Source: Warburgia ugandensis
Taxonomy: Eukaryota > Streptophyta > Magnoliopsida > Canellales > Canellaceae
DNA length: 64,000 nucleotides
NCBI GenBank assembly: GCA_035236585.1
Contig: CP141135.1
Coordinates: 1,398,001 to 1,462,000 of the forward strand
Direction: 5' to 3'
The notes under the pieces were generated by a model. It was not told the origin of the DNA and did not search any database. It saw only the letters and a list, made by a program, of their open reading frames with translations. The position numbers and the translations under genes were made by a program. Below are positions 25,801 to 37,500 of the stretch, piece after piece (position 1 is the first letter of the stretch; each line of letters opens with the position of its first letter).

Positions 25801-26588
25801 TCGGGAACAGATGCGGTTCTAAATGTTACATTCATGAGAGCCCCTTCACATGCTTTGCTGAAGGTGGATGTTCCTCTTGTATTCAGGGGAGACGATGTAT
25901 GCCCTGGAATAAGAAAAGGTATCACTACTGCTCCTGTTAGTTGCTACTAAGTTGTTTGGGCTCGTAGACTTATCAGAGTTGGTTAATTACCTTATTTCCT
26001 GACCAAGAGATTGTGTTCCAGTCCACTTACCATTCAGAAAAAAAAAAAGGGTTACCACCAAGTTTTTTAAGTGGACAATCAAGAATCATTCCGAGATGTC
26101 TGGTTTTGATGCAAATTTTTGAGACATGACCAAGTCATCTCTGCTTTGTCTTTTCCAGCCAGCTTCCTATTTTTACTTGAAATGATCTTTCGTTGCTGTT
26201 ACAAGGATTTGATTGGTTGCAACCTCATTCTTTATGGTGTCAGAAAAACTTATGACTAGTGTGCAAAGAAGAAGGAAAAAAGCTGTTATGATTATGATTT
26301 GTTCTAATTGTAATAAAATCCTGAACAAAATCCTTCTCATTGTTTACTGCTCTTTATTTTACAGGGGGTTATTTTAACACCATAAAGAGGACGGTCAAAT
26401 ATCTTTGTCCTGCTGACATCGTCCCACCATATATTGATGTGGATTTGAGTGAGTTGGATGTGGGTCAAAAGGTGGTTATGGGGGACCTCAAAGTTCACCC
26501 AGCATTACGGCTTTGTCAGTCACCACAAGAACCTGTTTGTAAGATTGCAGGAGCAAGGGTCACTCAAGAATCAAAGAAATCTAAATGA
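21029..26588 (+). CDS. bL25/TL5-like ribosomal protein, organelle-targeted, 3 exons
   Basis: Deduced exons: 21029-21478, 25789-25918 and 26365-26588 (stop at 26586), joining in phase to 267 aa. Introns use GT-AG (tgg|gtacct, ttag|tta; aaag|gtatca, acag|ggg). The N-terminus MWKLHRRRSLHLIANQSLL is basic and amphipathic, as in mitochondrial presequences, followed by IRAIPRETSGKSIAAKLRKK, the start of the bL25 fold. The last exon (PADIVPPYIDVDLSELDVGQ, then VVMGDLKVHPALRL) is the TL5 C-terminal domain. Bacterial bL25 binds 5S rRNA in the large ribosomal subunit; the plant homologues with this layout are nuclear-encoded and probably mitochondrial. The open frame extends upstream of 21029 without another in-frame ATG, so that ATG is preferred. 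Intron 1 is long (4.3 kb) and holds repeats and a tiny SINE insertion. Confidence 0.88.
22617..22812. repeat. Short tandem repeat grading into a (GT)n microsatellite
   Basis: Three imperfect units of about 50 bp share 'gttgtatttcataccatgtt' (about 22619, 22665 and 22710); a GT-rich run follows and becomes a pure (GT)n tract to 22811. It sits inside intron 1 of the bL25-like gene. Confidence 0.85.
24013..24079 (+). mobile_element. 31-bp Au SINE head insertion with 18-bp TSD
   Basis: attatgtataactatcaa occurs at 24013-24030 and again at 24062-24079. Between them lie 31 bp (24031-24061): a ggggagccttggcgcaacgg core that is the first ~25 nt of the Au SINE tRNA-like head, ending in an A run. The rest of the SINE is absent. 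The identical head is present in the longer copy at 31565. The perfect duplication shows this is an insertion and not a chance match. It lies in intron 1 of the bL25-like gene. Confidence 0.85.
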
Positions 26589-27409
26589 GTAAATTTATTT
26601 CAGAAGTTAAAGGGAACCTTTCTCTGCAAAGTTTTCTATCACATTCATTGTTTCTCAAATAGATGAATCCTATGTATTAGCTGCACAAATAACTGTCTGT
26701 TTCCAATTTTCCTAGCATAATACTATCTGTTGTCTAAATGGAAATGACATAGTTGTGACTTGTGAGGCATCTTTTGGAACTCGAGTCCACGAACAGTGGC
26801 TTGTTTTTCACTGTTAAATGAATTGATCACCTGTTTTAGCAGAATTTTGTGTTTTTATAAATAAGTTACAGATAATGGATGCAGGCTCTGTTGTTACGGC
26901 ATTAAAGACATTGCTGCATCTTCGCTGATCATCTTTTGTCTCTGAATTCAATGGAAGGGGAAGTTATAATTTACTGGCCCTTTCTTAGACTGACTATTTT
27001 CTAATAAATCCTCACCTGCCTTTTTAAAAGAGTCTCAAAGCAAAGCCCCTGAAACAAGCTCGCTTTATTTCAGGAACCAACAAGTACACTTCAGTGCCCA
27101 AAAGGCATGCAGCTGGGTCTAGGAAATGCTAGAAAACCATAAACTATATAAAGCTATAGAGTGAGAGAAGGAATGACATAAAAGGAACCCCCTTGTATAG
27201 GAGAGTCCTAGGGGTGGCAAATCGTAGTAGCGAGTCGTGTTTGTGTCATGTTAAGGCTGATCCATTACAGCATATAGGTAGACATGAACACGATCCGCTT
27301 AATAATTGTGTCAAGAATCCATAACTCGAACATGATATGACTCGTATAACACAATTAAAGGAATGTAAAATAACTAATATAAGACGGTTTTTCTTATAAG
27401 AATATAGGT

Positions 27410-27710
27410 GGTTGATTTTTCAAAAATCCTAAAAATATAGAATGGTTTTTGAAAACTGGCCCTATATTTATATTACGGTTTCTTAAACCTGGCCCCATAT
27501 TCTTATAGTTTTTGAAAAATTGTATGAATATGATGCTAGTTTTCAAAAACTATTCTATATAGAGTATAGGAATATATGATGGTTTTTGAAAATCCGTTCT
27601 ATATTGATGGGTTTTTAAAAACCATAAGAATATGGGACTGATTTTTAAAAACTGTCTTATATTCCTATACTAATATATGACTGTTCTTGAAAAACCATTA
27701 TATATTTTCA
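27410..27710. repeat. Array of short quasi-palindromic repeats
   Basis: Seven to nine copies of a near-palindrome of the type gtttttgaaaac alternate with ctatat/atattc spacers at roughly 30-45 bp steps, in both orientations. It lies in the left arm of the hAT-like element, where subterminal transposase-binding repeats are expected. Confidence 0.6.
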
Positions 27711-27736
27711 ACTAGACTGGTTAATAAGTTGCAAGT

Positions 27737-30364
27737 TGTAATGACTCCAATTTTGTAATATTGAAATTTCAAGTTTAGCAATGAAAAGTTCAGTTTTTGA
27801 AGATAAGGGCATTTTAATCATTTTACCATTCACCTTAACTAAACCCATGAATTTGGTTCAGTTTTTGAAGATAAGGGCATTTTAGTCATTTTAGATACGT
27901 CTCGAAAAAAGGAATTCAACGAGACCAAAATCACCCAAAACTGAGTTAAAATGAGCAAGTTATGACCCTTTGAAGTTTAGGGGCAAAAATATAATTTTAT
28001 TAAAAAACGAATTTACCCTGCAAAAACATCGGGGACCGTTTTGATACGGGCACCCCTTCATCTTCAACCTCTATAGGGTTCTAGAACGGCGGTGATTGGA
28101 GGAGAAATCACCGCCATTCTGGAGGTTTCTCCACTGCCATTCAAAGGCGGTGAGAGCCCCCTCAAGAATCCTCTCTTATCTCTATAAATAGAGCTCTTGG
28201 GCACCTCTAATGGCAGCCCAAAACGTTGAAGAAAACCCGTTGAGAAGCAGTGACCTAGAGGAGAAAACAAGGAGAAAAACCTAGCAACGAGCTAGGTACG
28301 CCCAAAATCCCTCAAAACCCATCTCTACCATAGTTCCAAGATCAATTTCCTTAGGTTTTTGTATGAAAAACCATGCAAAATGGAGTCTTGGAGACTCACC
28401 AAGGACCCAAGGACGTTCCCTGGGCCGCACTAGTTCGACAAGGTCGAACCAGGGTGTCTTGAGGACGCCCCAGTTCCCCACCAAACAAGACGTTCCAGTC
28501 GGAACATCCCACGTCGACGTGTTTGGTAAAAACCAAACTGGCGCGTTTAGGGGACGCGCCCGCAAAAGAGAGAGAGGGGCGGGAAAACTCGGCGCGTCTA
28601 CAAACACGCCCGCTAAGGCACATGCCGCAGACGCGCTAGCAGTATGGAGTTTTTTCGTTCTTTAAGGAAGTCGGGGTGCACGACGCAGACGCGCAGCGCC
28701 CTAGCATTCCGTTTTTTTCATTCTTAAGAGGCTTATGTACATGCGACACTAAAACGCTTATAACTTGAGATCTAGAGCTCCGATTGAGGCGCCGCAAAAG
28801 GCGTTGTATCCGTGTCGACGACGCGAACACATCTAAACTATAAAATCCCTAATCAAAGCCCAGTCAAAGGTGGGCATGACCCTTAGAATAGGATGGTGGC
28901 GCGTGGCCGTTAGACCTTTGGAAAACTGATGATACCAATGCCCAATTAGGACCTTAGGACACCCATAGGCATAGGGATGGACCCCTTATGCCTAAGTAAT
29001 AAGACCAACCACTCTAAAACCCATAAAAGATAGACTAAACTAACCTTGAGTCCCCAAACCATGTTCAAAAGTATACGAGGACAAGGGGTTAGCGCGACCT
29101 AACCAAGTAGGTGCTCTATTACTATTAGATTCTTGTAAAAGAACTATTATTGTTTTGAGAACATATGTTTTAAATATATGACTTGTTTAGCATGACTTAA
29201 TTCAGCATGCATGTAATAAATGCTTTGTACATAGACATGTTTTGTAAATGATTGCATATACATTATGCACATATATGTTTTGCAAACAAGTGCATGCATT
29301 GCATGATTTAAGTACTTGCAAAGATTGCATGTCCTTGAGGGTTGCCAAAAGACGCTGGAGTGCGGAGGGGCAGGCAGTTGTGAGGGACTTAAAGAGGACA
29401 GGTTTTGAAAAGAGGTTTTGGCTTATTTCATCTTATGTGATTTGGGCTAGTAAGCCCGTGGGTGCTATGCCGAGGGGTCTGGGTTGGCCACCCAGCCTCT
29501 ACCACTATTAGGTGAGTGGGTACTACACCCAAAAACAGGCAAGTCCCTACGTCAACTGCATGTGGTACAGGAGGCTATCACTTGTGTCACGGCACTGGGT
29601 CGACATGTCATAGGCCCTGTGGAGGCTATAATCGAGTGTCCTCAAGTACCCGGGGACCACACAGCAAGGAGGTCGTGGGCATAGTGGACCCAATGGTTTG
29701 ATGATTTATGTGCATTGCATATGGCATGATATGAGGTTGGTCGACCATACCATACTAGAGATTCATGAGTTGGATTCTATGAAGCATCTTATGCATATCA
29801 TGATGTTATGATATATATGTATATGATACTTTCGATTTTGGATTATATGATCCTTTAAGTCGTTAGTATTTTAGTTTAACAATGGATTTTAATATCGATG
29901 TTGCACTTGAGTATTCAAACATACACATGTTTTGAATGAGCATATAATTTTAAAACATCTCATGCATTATAAAACTAGTAGTGATAGGCTCCTACTGAGT
30001 ATAATATATACTCACCCAATCCTCAACATTTTTCAGACACCAAGTAAATACTTAAAGGCAAGGAACGCTTGTGCTAGGAACCACCCAGACTAAGTGCAAG
30101 TAAGTAAAACCCCTACCTTATCTTTCAATGTTACTTGATTGTAGTTACTCTCTAATAGCTGGGGCTGTAACTAACACTTTCTTGGGAACAATAGTGATTT
30201 AAACTTTGCCATAGCTAGATAATTTGATAATGTGTTTTGACACTCGGGGTTTTTATGAAAGATTGTTTTCCAAATGAAAAAGATTTTCATGCATTTCATA
30301 CTTATAAAACAAGAGATCTCGCCTTTTATCAAAATTGTATTATATAAAAACCCGGGTCATGACA
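27737..30364. mobile_element. Solo LTR (2,628 bp) with perfect 5-bp TSD
   Basis: It starts tgtaatgactcc and ends cccgggtcatgaca, so TG...CA ends with an extended inverted terminus. The 5 bp before it (caagt, 27732-27736) are repeated immediately after it (caagt, 30365-30369). There is no internal gag-pol, primer-binding site or second LTR, so this is a solo LTR left by recombination between the two LTRs of one element. A TATA box (28182) precedes a CG-rich stretch (28400-28830) that would be the start of the transcript. An LTR this long suggests a large Ty3/gypsy family. It is nested in the hAT-like element, so it is younger than that element. Confidence 0.85.
28182..28189 (+). promoter_or_regulatory. 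TATA box of the solo LTR
   Basis: ctctataaatagag is a strong plant TATA box about 445 bp inside the LTR, suggesting transcription started near 28210. The second LTR-like region has the same ctataaatag motif at 53315. Confidence 0.55.
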
Positions 30365-30589
30365 CAAGTCAAATGGGCCAACATAACAAATTAATAGGTT
30401 GCGTGTCAAACAAGTCAATACGACAGGTCAACATTGATTGACCTGAATACGACACGATTTTTGGTGTCATTTTCGAATTGACTCGAGCATTACACGAGCA
30501 TGATAAGACTCGACCATAACCCATTAAATCCATATTGAGTTAGAATCGTATTATCATGTCATATTATATTTTACCACTCCTAAAGAGTC

Positions 30590-31560
30590 TTGCTTTGGCA
30601 TCAAGTAACCTTGCTCCGCAGACAAGACACCTTAACCCCACTAGAGAGAGTTGAGCCTTGGACTGTCAGCGTAGGTGTACATCAATTCAACCAAAACGCA
30701 CTTCCAGAATTTATTTTCAAACGTAAAGGTAAATGGGCCGATGGCTTCATATAGGGTTGGGCATGTTCATGGACGCGATTGAAACCCAAATAAATCCTTG
30801 TAGCCACATGTTGCAAGGATCTTCTATCACCTTCAAGAGTTCTTCTTTAGAAGAATATTTGCGAGTATTTCTTTCTAATACTCTTGTTATAGATTTTCTG
30901 AATTAGAAAAGTTCTTTTTTTCTTGTTTTTCAGTTTCTCTTGAAACTTTAGATTCCTAATTTATTTTGAGCTTATTTCTAAAGTAAATATAGTTATGATA
31001 TTGTTTCTCGTTAAATGTCTCATTGTGAATTGAAGAGAGATAATTTGAAGATTTTATTTTGGATATTTACCTTAAAGACAAAGTATGAACCGAAAGTCAC
31101 AAATTGAGTTTAGCTTGGCTAAATCCCAAACGTAAAGCTACAATATTCCTTCACTTGTTGAGAGGCTTTAATTGTGTTCAAGAAACACATTTCGACGCTT
31201 GCCTCTAAGATAAAGTTGATAAATTTTATATTTTCTATGTAAAGTAGAAGTTCTCTATATTTTTTACATCATTATGTGAAGCTTACAATCGTGCCATCTC
31301 CTGAATCACTGACCTTAGTGGGGCAATGACAGGGATAGCCAACGACAATCCATCCTTGGGCAAATCTAGTGAGGCTGCCGTTGATGTGCCAGGTGAATAT
31401 GGACCGAAGGTGGTACTCGTTAATCATGTGAGCCAGCCACAATGGTGTGGCAACGACAATGGCAATGGATTATTTGAGGATGAATATTTTGACCCCAAGG
31501 AATGCTTACAACGTCTAGCCACGGTTGCTTCAAGGTTTTTATTTTAGAGGTGAATAAACT
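30590..31560. other. Intergenic, no gene seen
   Basis: AT-rich sequence with short chance frames only. Confidence 0.5.
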
Positions 31561-31564
31561 GTGG

Positions 31565-31665
31565 TAGAAGGGGAGCCTTGGCGCAACGGTAAAAGTTGTC
31601 GTCATGTGACTTTAAGGTCATGGATTCAAGGTGCAGACTTGTAAAAATACAAGGTAAAGCTAAGC
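31565..31665 (+). mobile_element. Au SINE, 5' part
   Basis: Starts ggggagccttggcgcaacgg, then agttgtcgtcatgtgacttt, ggtcatggattcaagg and tacaaggtaaagc. The 3' end with the gggctgccc block is missing. The head is the same as the 31-bp insertion at 24031. Confidence 0.8.
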
Positions 31666-32410
31666 ACTATGCAACTTGAAGAAGAAAAGAAAAGACTAGT
31701 GGAGATTTGATTTTGTTCCAATCAATGACTATAAACACTATACAACGTCCCACGTTTCGTTTCTTTTCTTTTGTCTAATTTTTTCTCTATACTTCTTGTA
31801 AATAGGAAGCAATTTTTTCTAGTAGGTAAAATAGGGAAACTATTTTTTCTTTTCCCAAATTTTAGAACATTTGCCTTACCTTAATTATTACCAAATTCCA
31901 ATTATCAAACAGGTCCATTCTCTTGAATGGTCTTAACCACTCAAGATAAGTTGGATAACTTCAAAAGACAGCAAAAAAGAAGAAGAAAAGGTCACATTCT
32001 TTTAAGCAATTGGAGGGTTTAGATCATCCATCAGAGAAGACTTTGTTAATGTCATTTATCGAATATGTATAAAATTCAGAGTTATTATTGGGTTTGGATT
32101 ATCCAATAATCTGATTGGACCGAACCAGAATTTATAAGTATTTGGTTATTAAATTGCACATGCTAATTATTTTTTGGATGTTATCTTAGACATCCAGAAA
32201 ATTTTGTAAGAGGGGTATGTTTTTGTAAGTTAGAAAACATGAAATCCCTCCATAGAAACATCGTAACGACCATGAAAATATTATATAAAATGCTGTAAAT
32301 GGTGATTCTTGGGACCCAATTGTCAAGAGTTATATAATATAGTTGACACAATTATGTTGGATTTTAAATAGGAGGAATTTAGATTTAATCATATAAACTG
32401 AGTCATATTA

Positions 32411-32565
32411 AAGGGGCAGCATGAAGCTCCCACCTGTGCAAGGTTCGGGAGAGGAGGACCACAAGGACTTATAGTAGGTGGCTTTACCTTATATTTTTGT
32501 AAGAGTCTATTGCCACGCCTTAAACCCATAACCTCAAAGTCACATGACGACATCTCTACCTGTTA
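32411..32565 (-). mobile_element. Au SINE copy
   Basis: Minus-strand copy: ggggcagcatgaagctccc, gaccacaaggactt, a ttacc...gtaagagtct block and aacctcaaagtcacatgac. The tRNA-like head is worn. Confidence 0.75.
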
Positions 32566-32665
32566 TAGAAAAAGACAAGCTACAATTACAATAGCCTTCC
32601 TTTTTAGGTCCTTGAATAACACACCATCTTTAAGTTTTTTTTGTGCAGTTCAATGCATCATCAAT

Positions 32666-32836
32666 ATAGATAAAAAAGGGCAGCTCCACATATCAGGGTT
32701 GGGAAGGCACAGACCATATAGAATCGATAGTATGCAGCCTTTCTTTTATTTTTATAAGATGCTATTTTTTATGCCTTGAACCTATGACTTTCAGGTCACA
32801 GGTCACACAGCAACAACTTTACCATTGGAGCCTCCC
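32666..32836 (-). mobile_element. Au SINE copy with TSD
   Basis: Minus-strand copy from aaaaagggcagctcc to accattggagcctcc, so nearly full length. It is flanked by atgcatcatcaat (32653-32665) and atgcatcctcaat (32837-32849), a 13-bp target-site duplication with one mismatch. Confidence 0.8.
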
Positions 32837-32879
32837 ATGCATCCTCAATGTTTGCATATGTTATTTATTCATATCTCAA

Positions 32880-33204
32880 TGCTTGAGAGGAATTGTCGTA
32901 TTGCTACGGTAGACAATAGCCCTTCGGACAATTAGAGCTAGCTAGATGGTTTAAACTGCTTCGGCAGGCTTCCTTTGCACCAGTCTCGAGCAGTGAGATT
33001 GAGACCATTATATATTTTTATTTTCACAGAAGTTGTCCCAGCTGTTCATACCACCTCTGCCCTAAATGTTGCTGGAACATCCAGACGGATACAAGGAAAA
33101 TAGGGATCAAACGGAGATGGGCTACTATCCAAATGATAATGGCAGAGCAGATACAGTATCCCTTGTCCTCAATACGAAACTAGCGGCTGCAGAAATTGCT
33201 TTCT
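32880..33204 (+). pseudogene. Relic of a JMJ25-like zinc-finger exon
   Basis: From 33025 the frame reads HRSCPSCSYHLCPKCCWN, matching [18 protein letters not shown] of the truncated copy at 50141; downstream 'cagtatcccttgtcctcaa' matches 'cagtattccttgtcctcaa' there. Upstream, gagaggaatt (about 32886) and the agatggtttaaactgcttcg block (32948) match gagaggaatt (48370) and agatggtttgaattgcttca (48422). So the piece derives from a JMJ-like locus equivalent to 48.37-50.37 kb with most of the middle deleted. No intact frame remains. Confidence 0.75.
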
Positions 33205-33632
33205 AAAGCTAAAGCATGCTAGGCCTACAACCTGTTTGATAAATGGTGTCATTCTTCTTTATTTCTCTGTTTTTCTAAAGTCGAACGCCTACACAGCCCA
33301 TGAGCTTGTTTTGCTTGGACATGAGAAGGCATTTACTCCATTCTTATTGTATACTACCTAATCCTCTACTGCATGCAGAACACAATGCATGCAGCCGTTG
33401 CCTGTAATGTCTATATGAAAGCTAAAGCATGCTAGGCCTACAACCTGTTTGATAAATGGTGTCATTCTTCTTTATTTCTCTGTTTTTCTAAAGTCGAACG
33501 CCTACACAGCCCATGAGCTTGTTTTGCTTGGACATGAGAAGGCATTTACTCCATTCTTATTGTATACTACCTAATCCTCTACTGCATGCAGAACACAATG
33601 CATGCAGCCGTTGCCTGTAATGTCTATATGAA
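33205..33632. repeat. 213-bp perfect tandem duplication
   Basis: Two copies, about 33205-33419 and 33418-33632, appear identical base for base (period 213), running from gctaaagcatgctaggccta to gtaatgtctatatgaa. Identity means a recent event, or a local assembly error. Confidence 0.9.
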
Positions 33633-34512
33633 TCAGTGGGGTCCACTTGCAGTTAATGTTTTTCTTACATGGGCAAGGAACCGGACGATAAACGAAATGT
33701 GAGCAGTCGAAACTGCAAACTGTGGCCTGGTCTTTCCGTCATCCAAACCTTTCACTTTGGGTAAGCATGTTATTAATCGTTCATACATAAAAGCTCCCAA
33801 CCGTTAGATTATCCGAATCCTCAGACGCGTTATCATATCTAAGCTTCGAGCCATCCAATGGTGCATCTCTTCCCGTCCGAGTCATCCATAATGAACCATC
33901 CAATCAAATACACGGTTGTGCATTTAAGGAGGGAGCTTGGAAGAAAGTAAATCGTAGCCGCCGGTTTCTCTAGATTCTAGAGAACGGGGTTGTGATGTGA
34001 CCCCCTAGAATTTTGCCAGTTATTGTCCGGGAAAACTTTTCCCACTGAGTGGGCGTTTAGTGGGCGTTTTCTGTCTACTTTTCTCTAGGAAGAGACTTGC
34101 TGTAGGGGACGTTTGACGGGTAGCCCGATAAAGATAATTCTCTAATTAATGACGTTTTGGGTTGTGAAATTGATATTGACACTCCTAAGTCTGTCGTTTG
34201 TGGCACCTGGCCGATAACACAAGCGGGGAGGCTACGAGCATAATGATCCACAAGCGGGTCCTGCTCTAGAAATTCATCACGACCATCCATTACTCTACCA
34301 TGTTATGGATGAGTCAATCATAATCCTCGCCGTTGGATTTGTTAATGGAGGAATTCCAGGAGTTCCAATTAATAATGGTGGTAAAACCAAAGCCACTTTT
34401 CTACGCGGCGTCCGCTTCTAGTAAGCTGTCGCCACATACTTCCACCAACTCTACTCCCGTTTTCTTCACTTTTAGAAACCGGATTTGCAGAACCAGAAGA
34501 AGTTTCCCGGCA

Positions 34513-37500
34513 ATGGTGGTGAAAGGGAAGGATTCTACCAGGTTAAAGACTGTAAGTAGAAGTCTGTCCTTCTCTTTCTACTTCTTCTGTCCGATTTTGT
34601 GGAAGTTTCATTTGGATTTGTTGTGGGTTTTGGGTCTCAGAGAACTGTAGGGAAGGAGAAGGGAGGAAACACGACGTGCCATCAATGTAAGAGGAATGAT
34701 AAAGGAAGGGTGGTTTGGTGTGGCAAGTGTGGAAGGAAGCGCTATTGCTTGCACTGCATGCGAAGATGGTCAGTTCCCCCCACCCCCCCCTTCTCTCTCT
34801 TTCTCTACCTACTAAGGAAATTAATCGGTGGATGCCATTGTTGGGACATAGCTCTCTGAGATGGTCTTATGAGATAAACGGCTTTGATCATCGAAACGAT
34901 GGGGTCCACATGGCATTTTCTCCCTCTCTAGATTACTGAGTGGTCGAATGAAATTCGACGGTGGATTACTTGTGGGACCGGTTGTTTTGGCGATGACGAT
35001 CCTAAGCCATTTGTCTGGTAGGTCCCGTTCTAGGTAGTCCGGGTCAGCCTCTCCCTCCCTCCCCCGGAGGATTCCGGATCATCTTGGCCGTTGAGCAAGT
35101 GGACCAACCGTAAAGATGATCCGCTTACATCCGATGAAGACCGTGAACGGGCCCTACTGGTGGCCCCCTTGGCTACTGTTTGATACTGTGGGGTTCACAT
35201 GCTCGCAGTTTGTCCACTTCTTTCTTTATTTTTAAATTTTTATTAAAATTAGGACTGCTAGGACGACGTGCGTGTGTTGGTGAGGCACGTAACACTGTAA
35301 CAGCCTCCTTGCTGCACTATATTTCAAAAGGTGTGGAGAAAATTATTTCCATGTGACATTAATACCCTTGTCTTTTCCATTAATGGCATGCATATCCTTA
35401 GTATACCATTAGCAGAACTAGGAGCTCCCTTCCGTTGGAGTTTCTTTATGGTGGGCAACAATGCAACTCGGCTGAGCCTCGTCTTGTGGAGGCAACTCCA
35501 CTAAGCCTTATGCATTGGATGAGCCTAGCTTTATTGTTTTGAGGTGTTGTGCTATGTTCCATGAAGTAGAGTTAGGGAGCAAAATGAGATTGCAAGACTT
35601 GCTTTGCCGTTCGTCAAAGCGTCTGAATTGCTTGGCCAATTGTTGGTAGAGTTGGACAAAGTTAGGATTCAAGTGAGTAATTGGGATTGATAAATTCTTA
35701 TCAACTCAAAAGCAGCTAAGGACTTGTAGCATAGTGGTTCAATAATTAGCTTTCTCCGAGCTAGATGATGGGTTTGAGGAGGCTCATGAGTGCATCTTAA
35801 TGTTCAGAAAGGTGGGAAGAAAATCTCATAGTTGAGTAATGACCATCGGAAGTTTTTAATAGTTATATTGAATATGGGACATTTGTAACATGATGGAGGT
35901 TTTTCTGCCAATACTGTGAATCTGCCTCACCATAGATAACCGTCACCCGTAATCACGCTGCAAATGCTTAACAATTATGGAGAAAAAGTTTTCAAATGAT
36001 ACATTCTGCGATTAAGATTTTCTAAGAGGATAGAGAATAGCATCTACAATCCCTTGTGGTTGTTGTTGTATACCTTATATATGTATTGCCTTTGAGGGAA
36101 AATATTTGTTATTTAATTGAATGGTCATGAGCATGGTTTCTGCAAACCAGTCAATGTGAATAAGTGTAGTATGAGCCGTGCCCACTAAGAAGCTTTGTGG
36201 GAGAGTTTTATTCGAGTACAAATATGGTGGTGAAACAAGTGTACAGAATGCCTACATACCTTCTTTTGATGTCTGTTTTTCAGGTGGGAGCATAAAGGTA
36301 GAGAAATTAATGCAGTATCCCTCTTTCATAGCAAAGCTTTATGAAAGAACTATGAGGTATATACACCTCTTGCATTGCTTCTCATGTAATATAGATGGGC
36401 ACCATGTCACGTAGTGTTTATAAGGAAAAAATTGCAGAGTAGCATGGTAGCAAGGATCTAATCTGGAGTAAATAGATTCTAGGCAGCACATGCCAATGTC
36501 TAAAAGTTGAAAAACTTGGAGATCTCCATTTTAGCAATCGACTAAACTAGAAGCTCAAAGTGGACAATATGCCATAGATGAGGCTTGATAAGTTTATTAC
36601 AAGTTAGATCCCAAACATGTAATGTACTAGACTTGGTCTTGGTCCACTGATGATGCCAAAGCAGCCAAACAGAGATTGATCAATGCTGCTCATGCGATAA
36701 ATAGTAATGACCTTGAGGTTGGAAGGCAACTATGACATTAGCATAGCATAGAAGCTCACAGTAAGAGGCTTCTGGTCCTCACAGTTTCCACTTAGGGACT
36801 TGGAAAAATTGATGCATAACTCCATAATATCATGTGGGTGACAGCTGTTTGGTTATGTCAGCGATAATCATTGTGAAGTAAAAAAAAAAAAAAAAAAAAA
36901 TTCCATCTATTTCCTTGTGGTACTTATTCTCTGATTTCTTCAAGAATATTGTTGAAGCACACCTACACTGGCTTTTTGTCAAGGTTGGTTTCATACATCT
37001 GCAGGACCAGCTAAAGACTTGTGCATTCTGGTACCTGTGCTGCTATTTTCCAGTGGAGATAATATGCAGAATTACACAAGCACTGCTACTGTATTTTCCA
37101 TTCAAGATTTATAACCGGCCATTCTCATCTAATTGTTGCATCTGGATAGAACTGTGCAGTGCTTCTTGTCACTTTTTTATACTTGACCTTGCAACTATCA
37201 CCCTTATCTTTTAGTTGCTTGCAAGTTGCTCAATCATGCTCACATTATTGTTCATCTTGTAGAAGGAAGTCATCTCAGTGAGGAGACTCTTAAGGCAAGA
37301 TTGTTGGAGTTGAACACAATGCCATTACCCTTGTATTTTATCTTACTGTGTAACTCTTAATTCCTTCACATGTTTCGAGTGAGACGTTTACTTTTAGAAC
37401 TTGTGTGTGTATCTTTAATAGCTTGTTTATCTTAAATAGAACTATTCTAAAAATAAAAAAAAAGGAAGCCTGGTACAAGAAGCTGCTGTGTATTGGGGTC

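Larger units (their letters stand above)
27209..30582. mobile_element. hAT-like TIR element, split by a solo LTR
   Basis: The left end taggggtggcaaat and the right end (reverse complement taggagtggtaaaa) form short terminal inverted repeats of the hAT kind. Flanking octamers gagagtcc (27201-27208) and aagagtct (30583-30590) agree at 6 of 8 positions, the TSD length expected for hAT. No transposase is visible, so it is non-autonomous. Without the solo LTR nested inside it, the element is about 750 bp. Classification rests on the termini only. Confidence 0.6.

Noticed and set aside
28281-28665. Overlapping open frames of about 100 aa on both strands
   Set aside because: They lie in the CG-rich part of the solo LTR, where stops are rare by composition; no domain, and both strands are open at once.
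31565-31600. tRNA gene
   Set aside because: The tRNA-like head belongs to an Au SINE; no cloverleaf with an anticodon arm can be completed.
34345-34512. Extra N-terminal 56 residues of gene A, transit-peptide-like
   Set aside because: The frame is open, but the sequence aligns with the untranslated or upstream leader of gene B and the downstream ATGs correspond, so the shorter start is preferred; the longer one remains possible.
36178-36414. 78-aa frame in intron 2 of gene A ([17 protein letters not shown])
   Set aside because: No homologous exon in gene B at the matching position, no splice borders and no known motif.
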